Under the pieces are notes generated by a model. It was not told where the DNA came from. It did no database searches and saw only the letters and a list, made by a program, of their open reading frames with translations. From Bermanella sp044597725 (GTDB taxonomy: Bacteria > Pseudomonadota > Gammaproteobacteria > Pseudomonadales > Oceanobacteraceae): 64,000 nucleotides of DNA. The translations under genes and the position numbers were made by a program. Positions 55,558-63,920 of this stretch are shown here, one piece after another. The stretch spans positions 682,001 to 746,000 of the forward strand of contig NZ_CP139003.1 of the NCBI RefSeq assembly GCF_044597725.1. The letters run 5' to 3'. The number at the start of each line of letters is the position of its first letter. Within the stretch, counting starts at the first letter, position 1.

Positions 55558-57126
55558 ATGTCACAGGATCATCATCACGGCCCAGACAAAGGTTTCTTAC
55601 GCTGGGTTTATACAACTAACCATAAAGACATTGGCACCATGTACTTGTTGTTTGCATTGGTGGCTTTACTTGTGGGTGGCACCATGGCTTTTGTCATTCG
55701 TGCCGAATTATTTCAGCCAGGGTTGCAACTTGTTGACCCCAACTTTTTCAACCAAATGACCACCATGCATGGTTTGATTATGGTGTTTGGTGCCATCATG
55801 CCAGCATTTGTGGGGCTTGCTAATTGGCTTGTTCCTATGATGATTGGTGCGCCTGACATGGCCTTGCCGCGGGTGAATAACTGGTCGTTTTGGTTACTGC
55901 CTTTTGCATTTGGTATGCTCTTTTGCACTCTATTTATGGAAGGTGGTGCGCCCAATTTTGGCTGGACATTTTATGCGCCGCTCTCAACTGAATACGCGCC
56001 TCCCAGTGTGACCTATTTTATTTTTGCGATACACATGATGGGCATCAGTTCGATCATGGGCGCGGTTAATGTGATTGTGACCATAGTTAACATGCGTGCA
56101 CCGGGCATGACCTATATGAAAATGCCTTTGTTTGTTTGGACGTGGCTAATAACCGCATTTTTATTGATTGCCGTTATGCCAGTATTAGCCGGTGTGGTCA
56201 CCATGATGCTTATGGATATCCACTTTGGCACATCCTTCTTTAATGCTGCCGGTGGTGGCGACCCAGTATTATTCCAGCACGTATTCTGGTTCTTCGGTCA
56301 CCCTGAAGTGTACATAATGATACTGCCAGCTTTTGGTATTGTATCTCACATAATATCAACCTTTAGTCGTAAACCTTTGTTTGGTTATACCTCTATGGTT
56401 TGGGCTACAGCATCCATTGCCGTATTAAGTTTTATTGTATGGGCACACCATATGTTTACCGTCGGCTTACCGCTTGTTGGTGAGCTATTCTTTATGTACA
56501 GCACCATGCTGATTGCAGTACCCACAGGTGTAAAAGTATTCAACTGGGTGACAACCATGTTTAAGGGCTCAATGACATTTGAAACACCTATGTTATTCGC
56601 CATTGCCTTTGTTGTGTTATTTACCATTGGTGGTCTTTCCGGTTTGATGTTGGCAATCGCACCTGCGGATTTCCAATATCATGATACATACTTTGTGGTT
56701 GCTCACTTCCACTACGTATTGGTTCCTGGCGCACTGTTTAGCATTATGGCCGCCATCTACTACTGGTTACCTAAGTGGTGTGGTCGTATGTATAACGAAT
56801 CATTAGGTAAGTGGCATTTTTGGATGAGTTTTATTGGTGTAAATATTACGTTCTTCCCAATGCATTTTGTTGGTCTGGCCGGTATGCCTCGTCGTATTCC
56901 CGATTACGCTCTGCAGTTTGCTGACTTCAACGCAATTGTCACAGTTGGCGCATTTATCTTTGGACTTAGTCAGCTAATCTTAATTGTGAACCTGTATAAA
57001 ACAGTCATTCTTAAACAGGGTGAGAAGGCAAGCGATAAGGTATGGGAACAGCCCGAAGGGTTGGAATGGGAAATTGCGAGCCCAGCACCTTATCACTCGT
57101 TCAGTGAACCACCTGTGGTTAAGTAG
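55558..57126 (+). CDS. coxA: Cytochrome c oxidase subunit I
   Basis: Catalytic heme-copper oxidase subunit with 12 membrane helices. The low-spin heme His is in TTMHGLIMVFGAIMP, the CuB/Tyr cross-link region is FWFFGHPEVYIMILPAFG, the CuB His pair lies in WAHHMFTVG, and heme a3/a His are in TYFVVAHFHYVL. The D-channel segment (NWLVPMMIGAPDMALPRVNN) marks an A-type oxidase. 522 residues. Eight bases after coxB. Confidence 0.98.
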   Translation: MSQDHHHGPDKGFLRWVYTTNHKDIGTMYLLFALVALLVGGTMAFVIRAELFQPGLQLVDPNFFNQMTTMHGLIMVFGAIMPAFVGLANWLVPMMIGAPDMALPRVNNWSFWLLPFAFGMLFCTLFMEGGAPNFGWTFYAPLSTEYAPPSVTYFIFAIHMMGISSIMGAVNVIVTIVNMRAPGMTYMKMPLFVWTWLITAFLLIAVMPVLAGVVTMMLMDIHFGTSFFNAAGGGDPVLFQHVFWFFGHPEVYIMILPAFGIVSHIISTFSRKPLFGYTSMVWATASIAVLSFIVWAHHMFTVGLPLVGELFFMYSTMLIAVPTGVKVFNWVTTMFKGSMTFETPMLFAIAFVVLFTIGGLSGLMLAIAPADFQYHDTYFVVAHFHYVLVPGALFSIMAAIYYWLPKWCGRMYNESLGKWHFWMSFIGVNITFFPMHFVGLAGMPRRIPDYALQFADFNAIVTVGAFIFGLSQLILIVNLYKTVILKQGEKASDKVWEQPEGLEWEIASPAPYHSFSEPPVVK

Positions 57127-57135
57127 TAGGTTGAT

Positions 57136-57648
57136 ATGAAAAAGTTGTCCGCTTGGAAATTGTCACTTATACCCGTCGCCATGTTTGGCTTCGGCTTTGC
57201 TTTGGTACCTCTTTATGATGTGTTTTGTGAGGTAACAGGTCTTAACGGCAAAAACTTCCAAGTAGGGCAACAAGAAGAATTTTCTACTCAAGAACAAACT
57301 GCAAAGTTACAGATGTTGGCAGATCCTAGCAGTCGTGATTTTTGGCAATTTAAGCCAGAGCATAAAGTGCTTGATATCACATCAGGAAAAATGCTTACCA
57401 CATATTACGAACTTAAAAACCCAACAGATGAAGTAGTAACGATTCAGGCCATACCCAGTGTTGCGCCAGGAGAGTGGGCACAATATCTGGTAAAAATTGA
57501 ATGTTTTTGTTTTAACCAGCAAGTGATCAAACCGGGAGAAACCGTCAAGCTGCCGTTACAGGTAACATTGAGTGCTAAAGCCCCCAAGAATGTTAATCAC
57601 TTGTCTTTATCTTATCGAATATATCGCAGCTCAGCGGAGGGTGCTTAA
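57136..57648 (+). CDS. ctaG: Cytochrome c oxidase assembly protein CtaG/Cox11
   Basis: Membrane-anchored copper chaperone that delivers Cu to the CuB site of subunit I. One N-terminal helix (about residues 8-28, ending FGFALVPLYDVFCEVTGL), then an immunoglobulin-like periplasmic domain with the copper motif ECFCFNQQ (about residues 121-128). 170 residues. The stop overlaps the coxC start by one base. Confidence 0.96.
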   Translation: MKKLSAWKLSLIPVAMFGFGFALVPLYDVFCEVTGLNGKNFQVGQQEEFSTQEQTAKLQMLADPSSRDFWQFKPEHKVLDITSGKMLTTYYELKNPTDEVVTIQAIPSVAPGEWAQYLVKIECFCFNQQVIKPGETVKLPLQVTLSAKAPKNVNHLSLSYRIYRSSAEGA

Positions 57649-58532
57649 TGGAAACGCCTAGATATTATGTTCCGGCACGAAGTCATTGGCCTATTTTTGG
57701 TGCCGTGGCGGTTTTTTTAACGATTTTTTCCATGGCTTCTATTATCCATGAATCAAGCCAAGGTAATGTGAGTTTTTTTAGTGTTGCTATGGCCGTTGTC
57801 GCTACCTTTGCCATGCTTTACATGTTGTTTGGTTGGTTTGGCGAAGTTGTAAATGAAGGGCTAAGAGGGCTTAACAGTGATCAGCTCAAGCGTTCGTTTC
57901 GCATTAGCATGGGATGGTTTATCTTCTCTGAAGTAATGTTTTTTGCGGCGTTCTTTGGTGCATTGTTTTACGCCCGTGTACTTTCTGTTCCTTGGCTAGG
58001 TGGTGAAGGTGCAAAAGGCGTGAGTAACATGTTGTGGGATGGGTTTATTGCCCATTGGCCATTATTGAAAACGCCCGATATGAGTCAATTCCCAGGTGCT
58101 ATGGGTACCATTGATGCTTGGAAACTACCGTTCTTAAATACGGCCATTTTGGTTGTCTCAAGTGTCACATTGACTATTGCTCACCATGCTCTTAGAGCAA
58201 AAAATAAATTAAGTACTTTGCGTTGGTTGTGGGTGACAATTGCTTTGGGTGCCATATTTATGTGTGTGCAAATTTATGAGTATGGTCACGCCATTAATGA
58301 TTTAAATTTGACCATGGAAAGTGGTATTTATGGCTCAACATTTTTCATGCTCACCGGTTTTCATGGTTTGCATGTAACCTTGGGTGGCATCATGCTATTT
58401 GTTATGTATTGGCGTGTTAAAAATGATCACTTCACCCCTGATGACCATTTTGGTTTTGAAGCTGCCGCTTGGTATTGGCACTTTGTTGATGTGGTTTGGC
58501 TATTGCTATTCACATTTGTATACGTACTTTAA
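57648..58532 (+). CDS. coxC: Cytochrome c oxidase subunit III
   Basis: Seven-helix subunit that stabilises the oxidase core. Typical motifs are SRQ-like start PARSHWPIFGAVAVF, MGWFIFSEVMFFAAFFGALFYAR (residues about 88-110), LLTGFHGLHVTLGG seen as MLTGFHGLHVTLGGIML, and the C-terminal FEAAAWYWHFVDVVWLLLF. 294 residues. Start overlaps ctaG. Confidence 0.97.
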   Translation: METPRYYVPARSHWPIFGAVAVFLTIFSMASIIHESSQGNVSFFSVAMAVVATFAMLYMLFGWFGEVVNEGLRGLNSDQLKRSFRISMGWFIFSEVMFFAAFFGALFYARVLSVPWLGGEGAKGVSNMLWDGFIAHWPLLKTPDMSQFPGAMGTIDAWKLPFLNTAILVVSSVTLTIAHHALRAKNKLSTLRWLWVTIALGAIFMCVQIYEYGHAINDLNLTMESGIYGSTFFMLTGFHGLHVTLGGIMLFVMYWRVKNDHFTPDDHFGFEAAAWYWHFVDVVWLLLFTFVYVL

Positions 58533-58540
58533 AGAGTACG

Positions 58541-58726
58541 TTAGCCGTATTTAACCCAAAGTAGTAAGCCTATAGAGGCTAGGGTTAATGCGGCAAAGAT
58601 AACGCGATATTTAAGCGATTGGTATGTTTTTTCAGAGCTTTGCTTTGATGTTACTAGGTGATACATACCAACAAATAAAGCAATAATACTGCACAATAAA
58701 AATAATAAAACGAGTAGTTGTAACAT
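58541..58726 (-). CDS. Twin-transmembrane DUF2909-like protein
   Basis: 61-residue protein made of two membrane helices (about 3-24 and 40-58) joined by a short polar loop with SKQSSEKTYQSLKYRVIF. DUF2909-like proteins are found in oxidase clusters between coxC and SURF1 genes. Here the gene is on the minus strand, inside an otherwise plus-strand run. Its ATG overlaps the SURF1 ATG (sequence CATG, 58724-58727), and its ribosome site GAGGA lies within the first codons of SURF1. Role unknown, probably oxidase assembly or stability. Confidence 0.8.
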   Translation of the reverse strand: MLQLLVLLFLLCSIIALFVGMYHLVTSKQSSEKTYQSLKYRVIFAALTLASIGLLLWVKYG

Positions 58727-59381
58727 GCTGTCATCCTCTTGGGGATTAATTCATAAACACTTTTCCATTCGCCCTGTTTATACGGCGATTATGGTACTAG
58801 GTGTGAGTCTATGTCTATGGGCTGCTCAATGGCAATACTTTAAAGCACAAAGCTTTCAACAGCCTAGCGTAGAACGTATTGAGTTAAATGGCCAATTCAT
58901 CAATAGTGAAACCCATTTCTTAGATAATCAAACCTTAAATGGAAGTGTTGGTTATGCCGTCATTACACCATTTTCATCTAATCAGGGCATGTACTTGGTA
59001 AATCGTGGTTTTGTTCATGCAGCTAATCGCGATTCATTACCTGATGTTGATTTTATACAAGGTCGCCATTTGATTTCAGGCCGCCTTAAACCCGCAGCCG
59101 ATCCAATGGTTTTAAGTCAAAGCACACCCGATAAATTCACTAATCGAATTCAAACCATTGACTTGGAATATTTTTCTGAACGGCTGTCAGGATCTTTGAG
59201 GCCGTCGATATTAGTGCTCGAAAGTGATGCAGGATTATTGCAGCCGTTTTCTCCTAAGGATGCATATCTAAGTCATCACCGACATTTGGCCTACGCTCTT
59301 CAATGGGGGTTGTTGGCCATGGCGGGCGTTATCATTTGGCTAATTGCAAGTTATAAAAAGACAAAACAAGAATTGACGTAA
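58725..59381 (+). CDS. SURF1-family cytochrome oxidase assembly protein
   Basis: Two-helix inner-membrane protein implicated in heme a insertion into subunit I. First helix about residues 18-34 (AIMVLGVSLCLWAAQWQYF, with WQ replacing part of the family LGxWQ motif), periplasmic domain with VGYAVITPF and GMYLVNRGFV (family: VLVNRGWVP), and the last helix at about 190-208 after HLAYALQWGLLA. 218 residues, a little short for SURF1. Start codon overlaps the divergent DUF2909 start. Confidence 0.88.
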   Translation: MLSSSWGLIHKHFSIRPVYTAIMVLGVSLCLWAAQWQYFKAQSFQQPSVERIELNGQFINSETHFLDNQTLNGSVGYAVITPFSSNQGMYLVNRGFVHAANRDSLPDVDFIQGRHLISGRLKPAADPMVLSQSTPDKFTNRIQTIDLEYFSERLSGSLRPSILVLESDAGLLQPFSPKDAYLSHHRHLAYALQWGLLAMAGVIIWLIASYKKTKQELT

Positions 59382-59397
59382 CCAAGGTAGAAATAAA

Positions 59398-59838
59398 ATG
59401 AAAAGAAGTTTACCCCTCATTATCATGTTTTTTGTTTTATCTGCTCCATTTGCGGCATCCATTATTATTCTTGATGATAAAAAAAGTTTACACCCCAGTA
59501 ATGGTGATACCCGAGCAAAAGGGGATTGGATGAGTGAAAGCCATTTTGTCGCACCGTCTAAGGATAAGTTCTGGCAACTGTTATGGCGTAAATCATCTTG
59601 CCAACCACAATGTGATGACTTCATAAATTTAATGAAGCGTTTAAAAATGGCCACCGGAAAATATCAACATGAGCTTGAATTAAACCAACTACCTAATGAA
59701 TTATTATCGACACAAGCGGAAGGTATTTATATTGCCGATCCTAAAGGACTCATTTTGTTAAGTTACAGTGCGGATGATGATGGCGCCTACAAGGCTCTAA
59801 AAGATATAAAAACCTTAATGAAACACAGTGGTGTATAA
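59398..59838 (+). CDS. Small membrane-anchored thioredoxin/SCO-like protein of the oxidase cluster
   Basis: 146 residues: one N-terminal anchor or signal (about 4-24), then a domain of about 90 residues with CxxxC (Cys68 and Cys72, in SSCQPQCDDF). It ends in GIYIADPKGLILLSYSADDD and a helix KALKDIKTLMK, in the order of a thioredoxin fold like SCO copper chaperones. The SCO metal-binding His, expected before the IYIADP strand, is not present (STQAEG). Possible disulfide reductant or copper chaperone for CuA. Operon position between SURF1 and ctaA. SCO kinship is inferred. Confidence 0.75.
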   Translation: MKRSLPLIIMFFVLSAPFAASIIILDDKKSLHPSNGDTRAKGDWMSESHFVAPSKDKFWQLLWRKSSCQPQCDDFINLMKRLKMATGKYQHELELNQLPNELLSTQAEGIYIADPKGLILLSYSADDDGAYKALKDIKTLMKHSGV

Positions 59839-59856
59839 CAAGATAACGAGGCTACT

Positions 59857-60813
59857 ATGCGGCGCTTAGCATTAATTAACATATTTTGGGTTTTAATTGT
59901 TATTACATTAGGTGCGCTCACTCGCCTGCTAGATGCCGGTTTGGGTTGCCCTGACTGGCCCGCATGTTATGGGCATTTTATTCCTAAACACAATGAAGCG
60001 GCTGCCATGTTTACGCTCTGGGAGTTTGATAGCGTTAAAGCATGGATGGAGATGATTCACCGCTACGCAGCAAGTTTGCTTGGACTAAGTGTGATAATAC
60101 AGGCCGTGATATTGGTGCCTCGTTACTTGGGAAGTGTTCGCTGGCTCGCATTGTTTTTAGTTGGTTGGGTAATTGTGCAGGGCTTATTTGGTATGTGGAC
60201 AGTAACCCTAAGATTGTGGCCGCCCGTTGTGAGCGCGCACTTATTAGGTGGTGCAGTGACATTAGCGGTTCAGTTCTTGATTTGGCGAAGCTTAACCAGT
60301 AACCGAGAAATAAACTGGTTCTCACCTTGGAGTGCATTTGCTCTTGTCGTGTTTTTGCAAATGGCATTAGGTGCATGGACATCAAGTCAATACGCAGGTT
60401 TGGCTTGCCCCGATTTTCCCACTTGCCAAGGAAATTGGTGGGTGCAAATTGATGAAGGTGTATTGCATGCACCTAAAGTTGAAGGCGCGGAATACTTAGG
60501 TGGCATTTTACCCATGCAAGATCGAATGGCGATTCAATGGTTACATCGCTTGGGTGCTATTGCTGTATTGGCCATGTTTGCATATTTATACCTTAGAGCG
60601 AAGCAACATAAAACATTATTGGCAATCGTTGGCGGTCTGCTTGCGATACAAGTAACACTTGGTATTTTGAATGCGGTTTGGTTGCTACCGCTTACGTTAG
60701 CGTTATTGCATAACACGTTTGCTATGTTGCTTTTAGTGAGCGTGCTAAATGGCTTTACGTTGCGACCAGAAGAAAAAGAACAAGCCATCATTGCCGATGA
60801 GATACTGGCATAA
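59857..60813 (+). CDS. ctaA: Heme A synthase (Cox15/CtaA)
   Basis: Eight-helix membrane enzyme that oxidises the C8 methyl of heme O to give heme A. The typical LVITLGALTRLLDAGLGCPDWPACYGH (N-terminus, residues about 13-39) has the first Cys pair. The His pairs lie in EMIHRYAASLLG and VSAHLLGGA, and in the second half AGLACPDFPTCQGNW and WLHRLGAIAVL, with LLHNTFAMLLL near the C-terminus. 318 residues. Works with ctaB. Confidence 0.95.
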   Translation: MRRLALINIFWVLIVITLGALTRLLDAGLGCPDWPACYGHFIPKHNEAAAMFTLWEFDSVKAWMEMIHRYAASLLGLSVIIQAVILVPRYLGSVRWLALFLVGWVIVQGLFGMWTVTLRLWPPVVSAHLLGGAVTLAVQFLIWRSLTSNREINWFSPWSAFALVVFLQMALGAWTSSQYAGLACPDFPTCQGNWWVQIDEGVLHAPKVEGAEYLGGILPMQDRMAIQWLHRLGAIAVLAMFAYLYLRAKQHKTLLAIVGGLLAIQVTLGILNAVWLLPLTLALLHNTFAMLLLVSVLNGFTLRPEEKEQAIIADEILA

Positions 60814-60838
60814 AATAATAAAAACATAGGGGAAAGCC

Positions 60839-61747
60839 ATGGAAAAAGTCATAAAACTGAGCAGTATAACCGGCTCTGTTCCTATTAAAGATTACTTCGC
60901 CATGACCAAGTTTAAAGTAGTACTGGTTATGCTATTTACTGTTTTAGTCGGTTTTTTATTGGGTAGCGGTACCCAGCCCGATCCAATACTGATGATGGCC
61001 ACATTAACAGGAGTGGCAGGCTGTGCCATGAGTGGTGCAGTTTTAAATCATTTAATTGACCGCTTTCGTGATCAAAAAATGCAGCGCACAAAGCGCCGCC
61101 CTTTGGCCAGTGGCAAAGTATCCACTGAGTCGGCGTTTGTTTTTAGTTTGTTATTACTAGCCGCCGGTGCAGGCTTATTATTTTGGCAAGTTAATGCATT
61201 AACTGCTTGGTTATCAATTGCATCTATGTTTGCTTATGGTGTTATTTATAGCTTGTGGCTTAAGCCTGCTACACCGCAAAATATCACTGTAGGTGGTCTC
61301 GCAGGGGCTATGCCGCCGCTGCTTGGTTATGCTGCTGTTACGGGCCAGGTAGCACCTGAGGCACTGTTATGGGTACTTATTATATTTACATGGACGCCAC
61401 CTCACTTTTGGGCGCTTGCCATCTATAAGCGAGATGATTATGCCAAGGCCGATGTGCCAATGATGCCTGTTACCCATGGGATTGAATTTACCGCATTTCA
61501 GGCGTGGCTCTATTGCTTGTTATTGTGTGTGGTCAGCATTATGCCAGTATTGATCGGTTCACAAGGGCTTATTTACCTGGTTATGGCCACTTACATTAAT
61601 GCGAAGTTTACATGGTTAACCTATCGTATGTGGTGTAACCCAAGTGATAAGCAAGCACGCAAAACCTTCCGCTATTCCATCGTATATATTATGTGGTTAT
61701 TTGCAGCCTTGTTATTGGATCATTATGTTCGGTTGTTGGTTTTTTAA
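60839..61747 (+). CDS. ctaB: Protoheme IX farnesyltransferase (heme O synthase)
   Basis: UbiA-family prenyltransferase that attaches a farnesyl group to heme B. About nine membrane segments; the Asp-rich motifs are NHLIDRFRDQKMQRTKRRPL (residues about 76-95) and the second loop YKRDDYAKADVPMMP. WTPPHFWALAIYKRDD is the protoheme-specific signature. 302 residues. No canonical SCO/SenC gene follows in the next 2.2 kb. Confidence 0.96.
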   Translation: MEKVIKLSSITGSVPIKDYFAMTKFKVVLVMLFTVLVGFLLGSGTQPDPILMMATLTGVAGCAMSGAVLNHLIDRFRDQKMQRTKRRPLASGKVSTESAFVFSLLLLAAGAGLLFWQVNALTAWLSIASMFAYGVIYSLWLKPATPQNITVGGLAGAMPPLLGYAAVTGQVAPEALLWVLIIFTWTPPHFWALAIYKRDDYAKADVPMMPVTHGIEFTAFQAWLYCLLLCVVSIMPVLIGSQGLIYLVMATYINAKFTWLTYRMWCNPSDKQARKTFRYSIVYIMWLFAALLLDHYVRLLVF

Positions 61748-61754
61748 GTATTTT

Positions 61755-61777
61755 CAATCGCCAAGGACTGGCGATTG
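61755..61777. other. Hairpin after ctaB
   Basis: CAATCGCCA (61755-61763) pairs exactly with TGGCGATTG (61769-61777), loop AGGAC. It lies eight bases beyond the ctaB stop. No T-tract follows, so terminator function is uncertain. Confidence 0.45.
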
Positions 61778-61790
61778 GTGCATGATCAAA

Positions 61791-61851
61791 CTAACAACTA
61801 ACAACTAACAACTAACAACTAACAACTAACAACTAACAACTAACAACTAAC
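61791..61851 (+). repeat. Heptanucleotide tandem repeat (CTAACAA), about 8.7 copies
   Basis: Uninterrupted perfect repeats of CTAACAA, 61 bases in all, between ctaB and the Yip1-family gene. The last copy is followed by CCATTAGC. The Yip1 gene starts 80 bases downstream. Repeats of this kind can vary in length by slippage. Confidence 0.95.
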
Positions 61852-61931
61852 CATTAGCAGTAAGAGGGCCTACCAGCATTAGACCCAAATAATAAAAACC
61901 AACACTCAACCATCTTATTAAGGGGACGGTT

Positions 61932-62537
61932 ATGTATTTTCAACATATGTTTGGATTGTTGTATCACCCAAAAGCAGAATGGGATTCTATTAAAAAAGAA
62001 AACCATTCATTGGGGCATATTTACCTAACGCATCTTGCCATCATGGCATTGATACCGCCGTTCGCTTTATTAGTGGGAACCACTCAATTTGGTTGGAGTT
62101 TTGTGGGCAAAGAGTTTTATTATCTCACCTTTGAATCGGCGCTGCCGCTTGCCGTAGGGTTTTATTTTGCGCTGTTAATCGGTATGTTTTTGATGGCGTA
62201 TTGTACTTACTGGATGGAAAAAACGTTTGGAGCTGAAGCCAGCTTAGAGCGTTGCTTATTGTTTACTACCTATACCTCAACCCCTATGTTCTTATCGGGT
62301 TTTGCTGGTTTACTTCCTATTCTCTGGTTGGATGTATTTATAGTCATGGCCGCCGTATCTTATACCGTGTATTTACTTTATGCCGGTGTTCCCGTGTTCA
62401 TGAATATACCAGAAGAACGTGGGTTCATTTTTGCTAGCTCAATTTTAACCGTGGGTTTATGTGCCTTAGTTGGATTAATGGCCTTTACCATTATTATCTG
62501 GGAAATGGGCTTCATGCCGCAAATCATTGGCGGATAA
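61932..62537 (+). CDS. Yip1-domain membrane protein
   Basis: 201 residues with five hydrophobic segments (about 30-52, 70-95, 110-130, 135-155, 170-195). The N-terminal MYFQHMFGLLYHPKAEWDSIKK is a typical Yip1/DUF1282 start, with the WxxI motif and conserved Pro. AGGGGA precedes the ATG by six bases. Function in bacteria is not known. It is followed by a hairpin, and preceded by the heptamer repeat. Confidence 0.82.
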   Translation: MYFQHMFGLLYHPKAEWDSIKKENHSLGHIYLTHLAIMALIPPFALLVGTTQFGWSFVGKEFYYLTFESALPLAVGFYFALLIGMFLMAYCTYWMEKTFGAEASLERCLLFTTYTSTPMFLSGFAGLLPILWLDVFIVMAAVSYTVYLLYAGVPVFMNIPEERGFIFASSILTVGLCALVGLMAFTIIIWEMGFMPQIIGG

Positions 62538-62553
62538 CATTCTGTCTCTCTTC

Positions 62554-62577
62554 AGCGGGTGATATTCCTCACCCGCT
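62554..62577. terminator. Hairpin after the Yip1-family gene
   Basis: AGCGGGTGA (62554-62562) pairs exactly with TCACCCGCT (62569-62577), loop TATTCC, 17 bases after the stop. The downstream sequence is C/T-rich without a clean T-tract. Confidence 0.5.
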
Positions 62578-62640
62578 CTCGTTACCTATCTTCTCCATCT
62601 TGATCTAGACTTAAATAAGAAAAGAGTTTAGGTGATCACA

Positions 62641-63291
62641 ATGGAAGACCAAGAAATTGAGTTTATGGACTTACGCCTACTGCCGGGGCAGGTCATCTAT
62701 TTGGAATTTGAAGGGTATACTCGCAGCAGAGATAAATCGATTTTAGTGGGGTATCGCCGCAAAGGCTCAATCATCGTTACTATGCCGGTTGAAAATGGCG
62801 TCCCCATTCCGGTAAAAAATGGCGAAAAAGTGAATGCTCGCCTGTTTGTGGGTAAACGTAACAGTGCGTGTGCTTTTCAGACCGAAGTGATGTTTTCTAG
62901 TAATATTCCCTATCACCATGTACACCTAAAAGTGCCCGAAAAAGTCGTGGTCGACGCTGTGCGCAAAAGTGTGCGAGCAGAAGTTGAGGTGGTGAGTCGG
63001 CTTGTATATAACCTAGGTGAAAATGAGAAACGAACTACGGCGAAAATACTCGACCTGTCTACCGATGGTGCACGTATTGCTGGACGCACATTTGAGTTTA
63101 AAAATGGGGACCACATCCGCCTTGAGTTTGATGTTAACGTTTCGGGTATTGAGGTAGTGGTGGAAACACCAGGAATCGTACGCTCTTTAGGCGATATTGA
63201 TAAAGGTAAAACCGCCGGTATCCAGTTTGATGGTGTTGACGATCTGCATAAAATCGCTATACAGGCCTTTGTTCTTAGCCAAGTCCACTAA
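62641..63291 (+). CDS. YcgR-like protein: YcgR-N/PilZN-type domain plus PilZ domain
   Basis: 216-residue cytosolic c-di-GMP effector candidate. N-terminal domain (about 1-105) of YcgR-like beta fold with LLPGQVIYLEF, GYRRKGSIIVTMP and FQTEVM; C-terminal PilZ domain (about 110-212). The c-di-GMP motif RxxxR is degenerate (RKSVRAEVEV, R-K-S-V-R), and D/NxSxxG is intact as DLSTDGARI. ATG 62641 has AGGTGA five bases upstream; a GTG three codons earlier is open. It may act as a flagellar or pilus brake; role inferred. Confidence 0.85.
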   Translation: MEDQEIEFMDLRLLPGQVIYLEFEGYTRSRDKSILVGYRRKGSIIVTMPVENGVPIPVKNGEKVNARLFVGKRNSACAFQTEVMFSSNIPYHHVHLKVPEKVVVDAVRKSVRAEVEVVSRLVYNLGENEKRTTAKILDLSTDGARIAGRTFEFKNGDHIRLEFDVNVSGIEVVVETPGIVRSLGDIDKGKTAGIQFDGVDDLHKIAIQAFVLSQVH

Positions 63292-63416
63292 GAGACACAG
63301 TTTGCGCCGAATAGTTGCAAATATTCCTTGTTTCAAGCCCAGCCTTGTGTTTCAACTTCAAGCACAAACGGTTATAATTTCGCCCCATTTTTAAGCTCTT
63401 TAACACAGGATTTGCC

Positions 63417-63920
63417 ATGCGCTGTCCCTTTTGCGGTGAACAAGATACCAAAGTCATCGATTCCCGCTTGGTTGCCGAAGGCGATCAGGTGCGTCGACGC
63501 CGTCAGTGCCAAGCCTGTGATGAACGCTTTACCACCTTCGAATCTGCCGAACTGGTCATGCCTAAGCTTATCAAAAGCGATGGCACCCGTGTTCCGTTTG
63601 ATGAACAGAAGCTAAGGGCTGGTATTCAGCGCGCCCTCGAAAAACGTCCTGTTAGTGTTGAAGACATAGAAGCGTCTATTAATCGCATAATGGCTCGTGT
63701 ACGAGCCACAGGTGAGCGTGAAATCCGCAGCCTCATGTTAGGTGAGCTGGTCATGGATGAGCTGCGTAAGCTTGACCAAGTAGCGTATGTTCGCTTCGCA
63801 TCGGTTTATCGCCAATTTCAGGATATTGATGAATTTCGTCAAGAAATTGATCGTATTAGACACGATGTGCGTACCAACGACGCTCAACTCGACATCTTGG
63901 TGGACGATAGTAAAGAATGA
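63417..63920 (+). CDS. nrdR: Transcriptional repressor NrdR
   Basis: Represses ribonucleotide reductase genes when dATP/ATP is bound. Zinc ribbon with Cys3, Cys6, Cys31 and Cys34 (MRCPFCGEQD and CQACDERFTTFE), then an ATP-cone (about 49-139, VMPKLIKSDGTRVPFDEQKL). 167 residues, slightly longer than the usual ~150 because of a C-terminal acidic tail (NDAQLDILVDDSKE). The ribD start overlaps its stop by four bases (ATGA). Confidence 0.97.
   Translation: MRCPFCGEQDTKVIDSRLVAEGDQVRRRRQCQACDERFTTFESAELVMPKLIKSDGTRVPFDEQKLRAGIQRALEKRPVSVEDIEASINRIMARVRATGEREIRSLMLGELVMDELRKLDQVAYVRFASVYRQFQDIDEFRQEIDRIRHDVRTNDAQLDILVDDSKE

Noticed and set aside
58725..59381. Frameshift or truncation in SURF1
   Set aside because: At 218 residues it is somewhat short, but both membrane helices and the conserved periplasmic motifs are present in one frame.
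61755..61777. Rho-independent terminator after ctaB
   Set aside because: The 9-bp stem is perfect but no T-tract follows on either strand, so it is listed only as a hairpin.
28079..63920. Separation of glyA from nrdR-ribD as evidence of a large insertion
   Set aside because: These genes are adjacent in many proteobacteria, but the interval contains many core genes (parC, parE, waaA, cox), so ordinary rearrangement explains it better than one insertion.
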